64,000 nt of DNA, taken from Paenibacillus ginsengarvi (GTDB lineage: Bacteria; Bacillota; Bacilli; Paenibacillales; NBRC-103111). Positions 51,570 through 60,596 of this stretch are shown one piece after another (positions within the stretch are counted from its first letter, which is position 1; every line of letters begins with the position of its first letter). Location of the stretch: positions 43,426-107,425 of the forward strand of contig NZ_RBAH01000029.1 in assembly GCF_003626695.1 (NCBI RefSeq). Reading direction: 5' to 3'. Made by a program: the position numbers and the translations under genes. The notes beneath the pieces are model-generated. The model searched no databases. It was not told the DNA's origin and saw nothing but the letters and a program-made list of their open reading frames with translations.

Positions 51570-52553
51570 ATGGAACCAACACCAGCTTCGGCCGCCCCCT
51601 ATGCTTCAACCTCTTATGGAAGCGCTATCAATCCAGTAATATCCCGCAAAAAATGGTGGATCCTACTCCCCGTCCTCAGTCTGCTCTCGCTGGCCTTATG
51701 CGCGGTGCTCGCTTTCCACGGCTATATCGCCTGGATGCTGGCCAGACCGGCTATCGCTCCCCTCAGCTCCAATCCGCAGCTTGCCGCAGGACTCGCTTAC
51801 GAGGATGTCCGTTTCGCCAGCAGCGACGGCGCCAGTTCGCTCGAAGGATGGTTTATCCCCGCCGAGGACTCCGACAAGGTCGTCGTATTCTCCCACGGCT
51901 ATGGCGGCAACCGGGAAGAGCTGTGGGTGCCGTTTTACTCCCTGGCGCAGGAGCTGAACAGGCAGCATTACAATGTGCTGCTGTTCGACTACGGCTACGT
52001 GCAGCCGGATCTGTCCGTGACCGGCGGGGTGCGGGAGTCGCTCGAGCTGGAAGGCGCGCTCAAGTTTGTCAAGGAGAAGGGCATGAAGCATACGTACGTA
52101 TGGGGCTTCTCGATGGGGGCCGGAACCGCCCTGCAAACGGCGCTGCAAAACAAACAGATCGAGGCGATGATTCTGGACAGCATGTTCCTGCTTGAGCCGG
52201 ACACGATGTTTCATAACATTAAGAACCAGATCGATTTGCCGAAATTTCCTTCCCTGCCGCTGATCCGCCTGTTTTTCCCGATTCTGAACGGCACCAGCAT
52301 GGATCAGATTCCGTATCGAACCGTCAAGGAGACGGACTATCCGATGCCGATCTTCTTCATTCACGGCGAGAAGGACGTCAAGGCTCCTTACGAGGTCGCG
52401 CAAGAGATAGCCGGCAATCAATCCAATCCGAACTCGAGGCTGTGGCTGCTGCCGAACGCCAGACACGAGCTGATCTATAAAGCGAACAAAAAAGAGTATT
52501 TGCGGCGGACGATGGCTTTTCTAAACAGCGTCGTGGGGTCGGGATCTTCCTGA
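51570..52553 (+). CDS. Membrane-anchored alpha/beta-hydrolase
   Basis: 327 residues; GGAGGGA favours ATG 51570 although the frame is open further upstream. One N-terminal membrane span (about residues 31-53, WILLPVLSLLSLALCAVLAF), then an alpha/beta-hydrolase domain: VVVFSHGYGGNREE, nucleophile in WGFSMGAGTALQ, acid in FFIHGEKDVKAP and His in LPNARHELI. Resembles the YqkD/YtmA-like bacterial group. Probably acts outside the membrane. Confidence 0.82.
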   Translation: MEPTPASAAPYASTSYGSAINPVISRKKWWILLPVLSLLSLALCAVLAFHGYIAWMLARPAIAPLSSNPQLAAGLAYEDVRFASSDGASSLEGWFIPAEDSDKVVVFSHGYGGNREELWVPFYSLAQELNRQHYNVLLFDYGYVQPDLSVTGGVRESLELEGALKFVKEKGMKHTYVWGFSMGAGTALQTALQNKQIEAMILDSMFLLEPDTMFHNIKNQIDLPKFPSLPLIRLFFPILNGTSMDQIPYRTVKETDYPMPIFFIHGEKDVKAPYEVAQEIAGNQSNPNSRLWLLPNARHELIYKANKKEYLRRTMAFLNSVVGSGSS

Positions 52554-52570
52554 CTTCCGGCGCTTCTTTT

Positions 52571-53377
52571 TTAACGCACAAATTCGATGCCCCGGGATAA
52601 CGTGGCCACGATCATCGTATCGCCGATCCAGGCCGCGTCGGAAACCGGAAATCCAAGCCGCACCGGCAGCACCATGAAGCGCCCCTGCCACTCTGCGAGA
52701 CGGAACAGCCCTCTGTCGGAACAAAGGTAGATGTCGCTCCCCCGTTGAATGACGCTCACCAGGAACAGGCCGTCAAACCGGCACACGTTGAAGCCGCCCC
52801 GTCCATTCCCGTACACGAGCTGCCCGCATTCGCCCGTGCCGACCAGACGCCCGCGAAATACTGCGAGACTCGTTACCGCCGTCTTCAGCGCGAATTCGGC
52901 CCATTCGCCGGTAAGCCTGTCGTAATAAGCGATTCCGCGATCGCAGCCGATCACTACATACCCGGGCAAATATAAAATATCATACACGATGCAGTCGGGA
53001 TAAGCCCAATTGAACCAGCCGCTGCCCATATTGCACCAGATGCCGTATTCGGTCGCCGCCAGCAGCCGGCCGCTTTCCCCTTGGCGAAGCCGATAAGCGG
53101 GCACCGCAACTTCCGCCGCCTTTCAGCATGTGTCGCTCTTGTATGTAAACAGGCCCGAATTCGTACAAGCCGTTACTTCGCTTCCGCTGCAAATGAGCCG
53201 ATTGACGGTAACGTTTTCGGGCCACATCTCGTCCATTGCCTTCCAGTCCCCATTCGGGCCGATCCGGTAGACCCCGTGTCCGAGCGAAGAAGCGTATAAC
53301 ATGCCATCGGAGCCGGCTGCAACGGACGATACGTACGGAAACATCCGATTCCATAGCCGAAATGCTGGATTTTCCAT
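52571..53377 (-). pseudogene. Fur-regulated beta-propeller protein interrupted by one in-frame TGA
   Basis: GAAGGAG precedes the ATG at 53377. The frame runs through propeller-like repeats (SSVAAGSDGMLYASSLGHGV, RLICSGSEVTACTNSGLFTY), hits TGA at 53123-53125, and continues in the same frame for 184 codons of the same repeat type (LLAATEYGIWCNMGSGW, VVIGCDRGIAYYDRLTGEWA, DIYLCSDRGLFRLAEW). The full length would be about 268 residues. The TGA could come from a Trp TGG codon. Either a recent nonsense mutation, a sequencing error or recoding; both halves look conserved. A perfect Fur box lies in the promoter. Confidence 0.7.
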
Positions 53378-53415
53378 CGGACTTCACTCCTTCCATCTTC
53401 ACACGTTCATTATAT

Positions 53416-53430
53416 TGATAATGATTATCA
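53416..53430 (-). promoter_or_regulatory. Fur box
   Basis: TGATAATGATTATCA is a perfect 7-1-7 Fur inverted repeat. On the minus strand it sits just upstream of a TATAAT -10 box, so iron-replete repression of the propeller gene is predicted. Confidence 0.88.
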
Positions 53431-53471
53431 ATCCAATTGTGCCGACAGGTTAATCGACCGCTACCGTTAAC

Positions 53472-53512
53472 AAAAAAACCTTCAAGGCCACCGAAGTGAC
53501 TTGAAGGTTTTA
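53472..53512 (-). terminator. Terminator of folE
   Basis: AAACCTTCAAG/CTTGAAGGTTT arms with T-run on both strands. Confidence 0.85.
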
Positions 53513-53528
53513 TATCCCGCTGTCCGGT

Positions 53529-54122
53529 TCACTCTTTCACCAGCGATAAAAATTCCGCACGCAGCGCGGAGTCGGAAGTAAAACGCCCCCGAACGGCGGA
53601 CGTGACCGTCTTGCTTCCCGGCTTCTTCACGCCGCGCGAGCACATGCACAGATGCTCGCCCTCGACGATGACCATCACCCCTTGCGGGTGCAGCACTTCG
53701 ACGAGAATATCGGCGATTTCCGATGTGATCCGCTCCTGCACCTGAAGACGGCGCGTGACCGCTTCGACGAGCCGGGCGAATTTGCTGAGGCCGGCGATTT
53801 TGCCGCTGGGCAAGTAGCCGACGTGGATTTTGCCGAAGAAGGGCGCCATATGATGCTCGCACTGGCTGTAATAGACGATATCTTTAATGATGACGAGTTC
53901 TTCGTGCCTCTCATCAAACGTGACGCCCAGCACTTCGCGCGGGTCCACTGAATAGCCCGCGAAAATTTCCTCGTACATGCGCGTGACCCTGGCCGGCGTT
54001 TCGATCAAGCCTTCCCGCTCCACGTCTTCGCCCATCAGGCGCAAAATTTCCCGGATATGCTCTTCGATCTTATCCCGGTTCCGTCCTACGTGTTCGTTGC
54101 TGTAGTCTTTAAGTCCAGCCAT
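53529..54122 (-). CDS. folE: GTP cyclohydrolase I
   Basis: 197 residues. Converts GTP to dihydroneopterin triphosphate, first step of folate (and queuosine) synthesis. Zinc ligands in YYSQCEHHMAPF and HLCMCSRGV; GYLPSGKIAGLSKFARLVE and QERITSEIAD are the substrate-site motifs. GGAGG-type site upstream. Close to queG, though not in one operon. Confidence 0.96.
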   Translation of the reverse strand: MAGLKDYSNEHVGRNRDKIEEHIREILRLMGEDVEREGLIETPARVTRMYEEIFAGYSVDPREVLGVTFDERHEELVIIKDIVYYSQCEHHMAPFFGKIHVGYLPSGKIAGLSKFARLVEAVTRRLQVQERITSEIADILVEVLHPQGVMVIVEGEHLCMCSRGVKKPGSKTVTSAVRGRFTSDSALRAEFLSLVKE

Positions 54123-54161
54123 TCGTTACCCTCCTCCTCGCTGCCGAGGGAGATGCAGCCT

Positions 54162-54371
54162 TTACTTCCACTTCTGGTTTTTCATCATGCTCTGCATTTG
54201 CTGCATCTGCTTCTTATTCAAATTGTACCCCATCTTCTTGGCCATCTGTTGAAGCATTTCCGGATTCGATTGCATCGATTCGAGCTGCTTGCGCAAGTAG
54301 AAGACACCGATAAAAAAGCCGCCTACGAGACCGGCGATCAGTGTCAGTATAGGGATGATCCAGCTCCACAT
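54162..54371 (-). CDS. YneF family small membrane protein
   Basis: 69 residues. One N-terminal span (IIPILTLIAGLVGGFFIGVF) then MQSNPEMLQQMAKKMGYNLN, the hallmark of the UPF0154/YneF family of unknown function. Conserved in Bacilli. Confidence 0.88.
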   Translation of the reverse strand: MWSWIIPILTLIAGLVGGFFIGVFYLRKQLESMQSNPEMLQQMAKKMGYNLNKKQMQQMQSMMKNQKWK

Positions 54372-54536
54372 TCTCGTTATTCACCTCTGGCAATTGTTTG
54401 AAAATGGATGTCGAAACCATTTCATCATAGCATTTTGCCAACTCGACTTCAAATAGGAAAAAGCCCCACCGCGCCAATCCGGTACAGGACGCTCGATGAC
54501 TGGACCGTTGTCTTGGGGGACAGTCCGAAAGCGCGG

Positions 54537-55568
54537 TTACAAAAGCACGCTTTCGATAAATACGGTCGTATGCTTCGCAAGGTCGACTTCCTTGACCTCG
54601 ATCTCTTCCCCGACCTGGCGGACGATGCGAACGACCGGCCTTCCCGGCAAGCCGCGATGCTGGCCAACGACGACTCCGGTTTCCTTCGTCGACAGCCGGA
54701 CCGACGCCCCGTTCGGATATATGGATACGGTTCGCAGAAAATGGATCAGCACGTCCCGGTCGAGCTTGTTCCCCGCGAGGGCCATCATATGTTCGCACGC
54801 TTCATGGGGCAGCATCGGCTTGCCGACACCGGCCAGGCCGCTTAGCAAATTGTCGAACATATTCGCCACGCTTACGATCTGTGCGTAGATATGGATCTGA
54901 TCGCCGCTTAGCCCGCGCGGAACCCCTTCCCCGTTCGGTGCCTCGTGATGCTGAAGCGCCACATGGGCGATCAGCAAGTTCAGCTCCTGCTTCTGCTTCA
55001 GCAGATCGAAGCCGCGCCAAGTATGATGGCGCTTCAGATCGGGCGATTCGTCGTCGGTCAGCCTTTCGACTTTGCCTACGTCGTGCAGCAGCGATCCGAT
55101 CGCGAGCTCCTTGATCTGCCCGTGGTTCAGATTCATATTGATGCCGATCATCGTAGACATCATGCATACGTTCAGAGCATGCACGTACATCTCGTTATCC
55201 TTCGTCCGGATATCGGACAACTGGATCAGCACTTCCTTGTTCCGCATCACGTCATCCAACAGTTGATCGATGCTGATGCTCACCGCCCGCGGATCGAACG
55301 ACTTGCCGGATTTGATCGTCTGGAACGTCTCGGTCATCCGCTTCATGACGGAACGCTTCGTTTCCTCCGACAGCACCTCGGGGATGTCCACGTCTTCGAA
55401 CTGAGGGTCCTTGATGTAAAGCATCGTGGCGCCGATCCGGTTAAGCGTGTTGATCATGTATACGGTAAGCTGCACGCCTTCGGACAGCAGCACGGTGCCG
55501 TTGCTGGCAAAAATCGTCTTGCCCAAAAATTGTCCGGGCTCGACCTGCTCGATGCTTACATATTTCAT
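54537..55568 (-). CDS. HD-GYP-like phosphohydrolase with variant GVP motif
   Basis: About 343 residues from MKYVSIEQVEPGQFL. HD residues lie in GSLLHDVGKVE, further metal His in RHHTWRGFDLLK and VALQHHEAPNG, and the GYP position reads GEGVPRGLSG. HD-GYP proteins degrade cyclic di-GMP; the Tyr-to-Val change and the missing aspartate before it leave activity uncertain. The N-terminal ~120 residues have an unknown sensor-like fold. No membrane span. Confidence 0.82.
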   Translation of the reverse strand: MKYVSIEQVEPGQFLGKTIFASNGTVLLSEGVQLTVYMINTLNRIGATMLYIKDPQFEDVDIPEVLSEETKRSVMKRMTETFQTIKSGKSFDPRAVSISIDQLLDDVMRNKEVLIQLSDIRTKDNEMYVHALNVCMMSTMIGINMNLNHGQIKELAIGSLLHDVGKVERLTDDESPDLKRHHTWRGFDLLKQKQELNLLIAHVALQHHEAPNGEGVPRGLSGDQIHIYAQIVSVANMFDNLLSGLAGVGKPMLPHEACEHMMALAGNKLDRDVLIHFLRTVSIYPNGASVRLSTKETGVVVGQHRGLPGRPVVRIVRQVGEEIEVKEVDLAKHTTVFIESVLL

Positions 55569-55616
55569 GCAGCTGGCGCCCCTTAACATATCGGATGAGT
55601 ATAATTTGTCGGTACC

Positions 55617-56807
55617 TTAAGGATACATGTCCGAAGCGCCACCGTCCACCCCGGCAATAGCCTTCAGCGCCGTTTCCATGTACTCCGCCGCCACGGGATG
55701 AGCCTCGGTCCGTTTCGCTTGCTCCAGAGCAGACCGCGCTTCGTCTCCGCCGATCCGTCCCAGCGCCCAGGCGGCCGCCGCACGCAGTTCGGGTCTCTCG
55801 TCGGTCCGCATCACATCGGACAGCAGCGGAACGGCGGTCTCGTCCCGAAAGTTGCCGAGCGCGATAAGCGCATTGCGCTGAATCGGCTTGCGGCCGCGCC
55901 AGGAGGCGGCTAGATGGCCGTACAATTCGCGAAACTGCTTGTTCGACAGCGACAGCAGCGGCTTCAGCAGCGGCTTCACCTTCTCGGGCTCGGGCTGCAG
56001 GTCGGGCTGGTGCGTCCAGTTTTTCCCCTTGTTAACCGGACATACGACCTGACACGTATCGCAGCCGTACAAACGGTTGCCGATTTTGCGCATCATCTCC
56101 TCCGAGACGAACCCTTTCGTTTGCGTGACGAAGGAGATGCACCGGCTCGAGTTGAGCTGGCCCGGCCCAACGAGGGCGCCGGTCGGACAAGCGTCGATGC
56201 ATATCGTGCAGTCGCCGCACTGGTCGGTAATCGGCCTATCCGGGGGAAACGGAATGCTTGTGATCAGCTCGCCCAAATATACCCACGAGCCCCATTCGGG
56301 AGTAATAATCGCGCAATTTTTGCCGCTCCAGCCGATGCCCGCCCGCTGCGCGACGGCACGGTCGGACAGCGATCCGGTGTCGACCATGCTTTCGATTCTT
56401 GCCTCCGGTACGCGCTCCTTGATGTATTCTTCCAGGGCGGCGATTCGTTTTCGCAGCACCTTATGGTAGTCCTCGCCCCAGGACGATCTAGAGATGATCC
56501 CCCTGTAAGCGCCGGGCGCCGACTTGGGCGCATCCTTCAGCTTCGACGGGTATGCGATCGCAATCGATACAAGCGATTGCGGACGTTCCAGGCTGAGCGC
56601 CGGATCCGTCCGCTTCTCGAGATCGGGCTCCTCGAAGCCGGATTCATAGCCTCGCTCCCGATGCTGTATGAGGATTTGCTTTAATTCCACGAAAGGCTCG
56701 GCTGAAGCGAAGCCAATCTTGTCGATGCCCAGCTCCGGCGCGGCCGCGCGAATGTCTTCCTTCAGCTGCGCATAATAGTCCTTGCTGTCGTACGCTGCCT
56801 TCTCCAT
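55617..56807 (-). CDS. queG: Epoxyqueuosine reductase
   Basis: 396 residues. Cobalamin- and Fe-S-dependent last step of queuosine synthesis in tRNA. Two 4Fe-4S motifs are CGDCTICIDACPTGA and GCDTCQVVCPVNKG. The C-terminal ~100 residues are HEAT repeats (PELRAAAAWALGRIGGDEA). GAGGTG precedes the start at 56807, 10 bp after rnhA ends, so the gene belongs to the ntdP-lepB-rnhA-queG run. No preQ1 riboswitch seen. Confidence 0.93.
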   Translation of the reverse strand: MEKAAYDSKDYYAQLKEDIRAAAPELGIDKIGFASAEPFVELKQILIQHRERGYESGFEEPDLEKRTDPALSLERPQSLVSIAIAYPSKLKDAPKSAPGAYRGIISRSSWGEDYHKVLRKRIAALEEYIKERVPEARIESMVDTGSLSDRAVAQRAGIGWSGKNCAIITPEWGSWVYLGELITSIPFPPDRPITDQCGDCTICIDACPTGALVGPGQLNSSRCISFVTQTKGFVSEEMMRKIGNRLYGCDTCQVVCPVNKGKNWTHQPDLQPEPEKVKPLLKPLLSLSNKQFRELYGHLAASWRGRKPIQRNALIALGNFRDETAVPLLSDVMRTDERPELRAAAAWALGRIGGDEARSALEQAKRTEAHPVAAEYMETALKAIAGVDGGASDMYP

Positions 56808-56817
56808 CTCTATCACC

Positions 56818-57255
56818 TCAGGTCAGCCGCTTGATCGCTTCCCGGGCCAATAAGTCGCAATGGTTATTGAATTCGTTGTCGCTATGTCCCTTAACCTTTA
56901 CATACTCGACCCGGTGCTTGTCCATCAGCTGCAGCAGCGATTTCCACAGATCCTGATTTTCGACGGGCTGCCCTTTGCTGTTTTTCCAGCCGTTTCTCAT
57001 CCAGCCCCGGAACCAGCCTTGCTGGAAACAATTGACCAAATAGGCGGAATCGCTGTGCAGCTTTACCTGACACGGCTCCTTGAGCACGCCCAGCGCTTCG
57101 ATGGCCGCGACCAGCTCCATCCGGTTGTTGGTCGTATGCTTCTCGCCGCCGGACATCTCCTTGCGATTCCCGCCGTAGAACAGGATCGCTCCCCAGCCGC
57201 CGGGACCGGGATTGCCCGAACAGGCGCCGTCCGTGTAGATCGTCACATCTTTCAC
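56818..57255 (-). CDS. rnhA: Ribonuclease HI
   Basis: 145 residues. Cuts RNA in RNA-DNA hybrids. Catalytic acids in YTDGACSGNPGPGGWG, RMELVAAIEAL, LHSDSAYLVN and NHCDLLAREA. Starts immediately after the lepB stop codon, so tightly coupled. Confidence 0.95.
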   Translation of the reverse strand: MKDVTIYTDGACSGNPGPGGWGAILFYGGNRKEMSGGEKHTTNNRMELVAAIEALGVLKEPCQVKLHSDSAYLVNCFQQGWFRGWMRNGWKNSKGQPVENQDLWKSLLQLMDKHRVEYVKVKGHSDNEFNNHCDLLAREAIKRLT

Positions 57256-57858
57256 TTACAATCCTCCCATTTGACGAGGCGGCCACAAAATGAAGTCGGC
57301 CCGGCCTTGTATCAGCTTCTCCTCGACCGTTCCGAAAATGCGGCTGTCCTTGCTCGCCCCCTGATGCCGGTTGTCGCCCATGACGAAATAGCGGCCTTCC
57401 TCGACAACGACCGGGCTGCGGTCGCCGTCTTCGATTTTGATATCGGTATACGGTTCGGCAACCGGCTCTCCGTTTACGAACAGCTTGCCGCCCTTGATTT
57501 CCACCTTGTCCCCCGGAATCGCCACAACCCGCTTGACCAAATATTGCCGCTCGGCCGAGCGCATATCGGGGTCCTTCAGGATCACTACGTCTCCCCGCTT
57601 CGGATGTCCGATCAGCAGGGCGATTTTGTTCACATACAGCCATTCCTTCTCGCGGAGCGTCGGCTCCATCGAGTGTCCTTTAACCGTAGACAGATTGAAC
57701 ACAAACATATTGAGCAATATGACGATAAAAAGCGCCACGGCAATCGACTTCGTCCAATCCCACAGCTCTGCGGCCATGCTGCGGCTAGGCGGCTGCTCCG
57801 GCTCCGCGGTCATGGCCGCAGCGGCGCGGCGGTCGTCCTGGCCTTTGTAAGTGTCCAT
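57256..57858 (-). CDS. lepB: Signal peptidase I
   Basis: 200 residues. Membrane protease removing signal peptides. One span (IAVALFIVILLNMFVFNL), catalytic Ser in VKGHSMEPTL and Lys in VKRVVAIPGDKVE, and box E GDNRHQGASKDSR. The start MDTYKGQDD at 57858 follows GGAGGG and lies 1 bp after the ntdP stop. The cytoplasmic N-terminus is about 36 residues. Confidence 0.94.
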   Translation of the reverse strand: MDTYKGQDDRRAAAAMTAEPEQPPSRSMAAELWDWTKSIAVALFIVILLNMFVFNLSTVKGHSMEPTLREKEWLYVNKIALLIGHPKRGDVVILKDPDMRSAERQYLVKRVVAIPGDKVEIKGGKLFVNGEPVAEPYTDIKIEDGDRSPVVVEEGRYFVMGDNRHQGASKDSRIFGTVEEKLIQGRADFILWPPRQMGGL

Positions 57859-57859
57859 G

Positions 57860-58411
57860 TCAGCCCTCCGGCCCTTCTTTTTTCCATAGCTCGTAATAAG
57901 CGAGCACCTGCTCGCTCCGAAACGGCGAATCTCCCCGCCCAAGCCTCTCGAGCAGCGAACCCAGCCCCCGCTTCACCTTGCGATCGACCATGTCCGAGTA
58001 ATGATAATTATGCTTATGCTGTTCGTATTCCTCCTGGTCGACTACCTGCGTACTGCCGTCCGGCGTGCGAATGACGTCGAGATCGTAATCGATGTACGTG
58101 ATGACGCCGCCGTTCACATAAGGAGGAGAGGCGATATTGCAATAGTAGCGGATTCCCTGGTCCTCCAGCAGCGACACGACATTGAACCATTCACCCGGAA
58201 TAAAAAAGGTGACCGACGGAATTTTGCTCGTCCACTCCTTGCCGTCCCGCTCCCGAATGGGCGTCTGGCTGTTAATGAGCACAATCATCGACTCCAGCCG
58301 ATGCTCGGGGACGAGCAGTTCGTCGGCAATGCGCCAATTTTTCAGCCACATGCGATGAAGATGGCCGTCATGCTTGAAACTCTTGATTTGGTATTTGGTG
58401 AATGAGTTCAT
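57860..58411 (-). CDS. ntdP: DUF402 nucleoside tri/diphosphatase (NtdP/YgaC-like)
   Basis: 183 residues from MNSFTKYQIKSFKHDGHLHR, AAAGGG upstream. The DUF402 core is visible: YCNIASPPYVNGG, ITYIDYDLDVIRTPDG. The Staphylococcus homologue hydrolyses nucleoside tri- and diphosphates. First gene of the run with lepB, rnhA and queG. Confidence 0.88.
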   Translation of the reverse strand: MNSFTKYQIKSFKHDGHLHRMWLKNWRIADELLVPEHRLESMIVLINSQTPIRERDGKEWTSKIPSVTFFIPGEWFNVVSLLEDQGIRYYCNIASPPYVNGGVITYIDYDLDVIRTPDGSTQVVDQEEYEQHKHNYHYSDMVDRKVKRGLGSLLERLGRGDSPFRSEQVLAYYELWKKEGPEG

Positions 58412-58610
58412 ACGCGGGGCCCTTTCTGGCAACTGGTTCTATTATATACAAAAATAATTATCGAAGTAAGTGCTTGCCTGTCCGGGACTGCGTAAAGCCC
58501 CAAAAAAGCCCTTACAAGAATACAAAAGCATACCTCTACGCCAATTGCAAATGTAGCTCATTGCAATAGCTTCAAGATATGCCCTTCAGATAAACGGCCG
58601 GCTTCGCCAA

Positions 58611-59039
58611 TCAGCGACCGCTGACAATTCGCAAATGACGGAACGAGCGGGAGAAATTGTTGTCGGTATATCCCGCCGCTTCATAAACGGGAAGAATAGG
58701 CTCATTATGCACATCTACAGTGACCAAAATTTTGCTTACCTTGCGCTGCGTAAACTTCATCTTCAGGCTGGCGATCAGCGCCTTGCCGATCCCCTTCCGC
58801 TGACATTCCGGCGCTACGGCGATACGGTAATAATACCCCTGATTGCGCTGGTCGATGGTGCCGATGATAATTCCGGCGATCTCCTCGTTCAGTACGGATA
58901 CGAGCACGAGCTCCGGGTCCAGGGTAAGCTGCTTGGCGAACGCTTCGATCGTTTCCTCGTAGCATTCTTCGGACAGCACTTCGCGGAAAAGTTTCGTAAT
59001 CGACGCATAATCGGACAATTGAAAGGGCCGAACGAACAT
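58611..59039 (-). CDS. GNAT family N-acetyltransferase
   Basis: 142 residues. VAPECQRKGIGKALIASL is the acetyl-CoA loop; ILPVYEAAGYTDNN closes the fold. Single gene; substrate unknown. Confidence 0.82.
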   Translation of the reverse strand: MFVRPFQLSDYASITKLFREVLSEECYEETIEAFAKQLTLDPELVLVSVLNEEIAGIIIGTIDQRNQGYYYRIAVAPECQRKGIGKALIASLKMKFTQRKVSKILVTVDVHNEPILPVYEAAGYTDNNFSRSFRHLRIVSGR

Positions 59040-59662
59040 CTTGGTCTCTCCCCGTTTTGGTTTTTACAGCTCCCGGCCGGATACCCGCGCTCGGGCAGGC
59101 CGGTCATCTGATTGGCGGAAAAAGCAAAATGGCGACCATCGTCCCTCTATTCGGTAGGACTTCGGCCCCATAAGCTATCCCCTGTCGTTTCTAACTGTTA
59201 GCAAGTCATATTCCCCGCACGCCTTCGAAGCATATGAGGGGAGTCCCGGATTCCTATCTTCCTAACGTTAATAAATACGACAAAAACCGAGGGAATCCTG
59301 CTTAAATCTTAATAAATCCTTAAAAACTTTCAATTATCTCCTGAAAACGCTTCATTGCAATCGGTTTCAGCCCCTGAATAGGAAATCTAAAAAATATTTT
59401 ACATTTTCATACAACATTTTTCGTCACCGTTTACCTGCTAAAGGCCTTCCCTGCATTCTATGAGTAACGAAAGTATAAGATGATAAAAATCAAGCATACT
59501 GTTTATGATCGTTTTCACTTAAGTCCGATCCTGATCCCGAACCCGCTTCCGGCTGACGCCGGGGGAACTTTTCAAACATAAGTATTGCACATGTTGATTT
59601 ATCTCCGCAAATGAGGGATAATAGACGTGTACAAATCCATTATTTAGGGAGGTATTTCTTTC
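59040..59662. other. Long AT-rich intergenic region before sodA
   Basis: About 620 bp with no convincing gene. It holds the sodA promoter, a near-cre sequence TGAAAACGCTTCAT (59342-59355, two mismatches), a CTAACTGTTAG palindrome near 59190 and runs of TTAATAAAT. An open frame on the minus strand here is the shadow of sodA. Confidence 0.5.
59594..59622 (+). promoter_or_regulatory. Sigma-A promoter of sodA
   Basis: TTGATT, 17 bp, GATAAT, about 41 bp before the ATG. Confidence 0.6.
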
Positions 59663-60274
59663 ATGGCACATCAACTTCCGCCACTGGCCTACGCCAACAA
59701 CGCTCTTGAGCCTCATATCGACGCTCAAACGATGGAAATCCATCACGACCGTCACCACAATACGTACGTGACGAACCTGAACGCAGCGCTCGACAAACAT
59801 CCGGAATTGCACGACAAGTCGCTCGAAGCTTTGATCGCCGACTTGAATGCCGTCCCTGAAGATATCCGCACCGCGGTTCGCAACAACGGTGGCGGTCACG
59901 CTAACCACTCCTTGTTCTGGACGACGATCGGCCCTAACGCCGGCGGCGCTCCTACCGGCGCACTTGCTGCGGCAATCGACAGCGAGCTGGGCGGTTTTGA
60001 CGCGTTCAAGCAAGCTTTCGCGGCAGCGGCAACAACCCGCTTCGGCAGCGGCTGGGCATGGCTCGCCGTTTCGAAGGACGGCAAGCTGAAAGTGTACAGC
60101 CTGCCTAACCAAGACAGCCCGATCATGGAAGGCGATACGCCGCTCCTCGGTCTGGACGTATGGGAGCATGCTTACTACCTGAAATATCAAAACAAACGCC
60201 CTGACTACATCGGCGCTTTCTGGAACGTAGTCAACTGGAACGAAGTCGGCAAGCTGTACGACGCCGCCAAGTAA
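59663..60274 (+). CDS. sodA: Superoxide dismutase (Mn/Fe type)
   Basis: 203 residues. Metal ligands His27 (MEIHHDRHHNTYV), the His in HANHSLFW, and Asp/His in DVWEHAYYLKYQN. GGGAGG precedes the ATG. Cytoplasmic superoxide defence; monocistronic with a strong terminator. Confidence 0.97.
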   Translation: MAHQLPPLAYANNALEPHIDAQTMEIHHDRHHNTYVTNLNAALDKHPELHDKSLEALIADLNAVPEDIRTAVRNNGGGHANHSLFWTTIGPNAGGAPTGALAAAIDSELGGFDAFKQAFAAAATTRFGSGWAWLAVSKDGKLKVYSLPNQDSPIMEGDTPLLGLDVWEHAYYLKYQNKRPDYIGAFWNVVNWNEVGKLYDAAK

Positions 60275-60285
60275 TAAAAACCTAC

Positions 60286-60335
60286 AATCCCCGCCCGGGA
60301 CCGTCCTTCAAGACGATTTCGGCGGGGATTTTTTT
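60286..60335 (+). terminator. Terminator of sodA
   Basis: AATCCCCGCC...GGCGGGGATT arms followed by TTTTT. Confidence 0.88.
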
Positions 60336-60434
60336 GTCCCGTTCGCCTTTCGGAAGCAGCTCGTCCCTTCGCATGTTTCGCTGGAGAGGCGAATACAATG
60401 GAAGCGAATCGACCGACGAAAGGACGAACGAGCC

Positions 60435-60596
60435 ATGTCGAAATCAAATCGCGGAAAAGCGCTATGGAAGCTGCCCTCCAGGGGAAGAGGAACATGTCCC
60501 GTCTGCGGCTCGACCCGCATTAAGCTGCTGTACACCCGAACGCTCGAGGACGGTGTAAAAGCCAAAGTTTGCAAACGGTGCCGCCCCGGCGCCTAG
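60435..60596 (+). CDS. 53-residue zinc-ribbon protein
   Basis: ATG at 60435 with AAAGGACGA upstream. The product begins MSKSNRGKALWKLPSRGRG and contains CPVCGSTRIKLLY and VCKRC, two CxxC pairs 24 residues apart that fit a rubredoxin-like zinc knuckle. It is basic, suggesting RNA or ribosome contact. Its TAG stop overlaps the mutY stop on the other strand (shared CTAG). Not a family I can name. Confidence 0.7.
   Translation: MSKSNRGKALWKLPSRGRGTCPVCGSTRIKLLYTRTLEDGVKAKVCKRCRPGA

Noticed and set aside
53123..53125. Selenocysteine codon in the propeller gene
   Set aside because: No SECIS-like hairpin follows the TGA and no selenocysteine machinery is in view; a Trp-to-stop change is simpler.
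56808..56817. preQ1 riboswitch for queG
   Set aside because: queG is 10 bp from rnhA inside a run of genes; there is no leader that could hold an aptamer.
60361..60434. Upstream extension of the zinc-ribbon gene
   Set aside because: No in-frame start with a ribosome site; the ATG at 60435 is the best supported.
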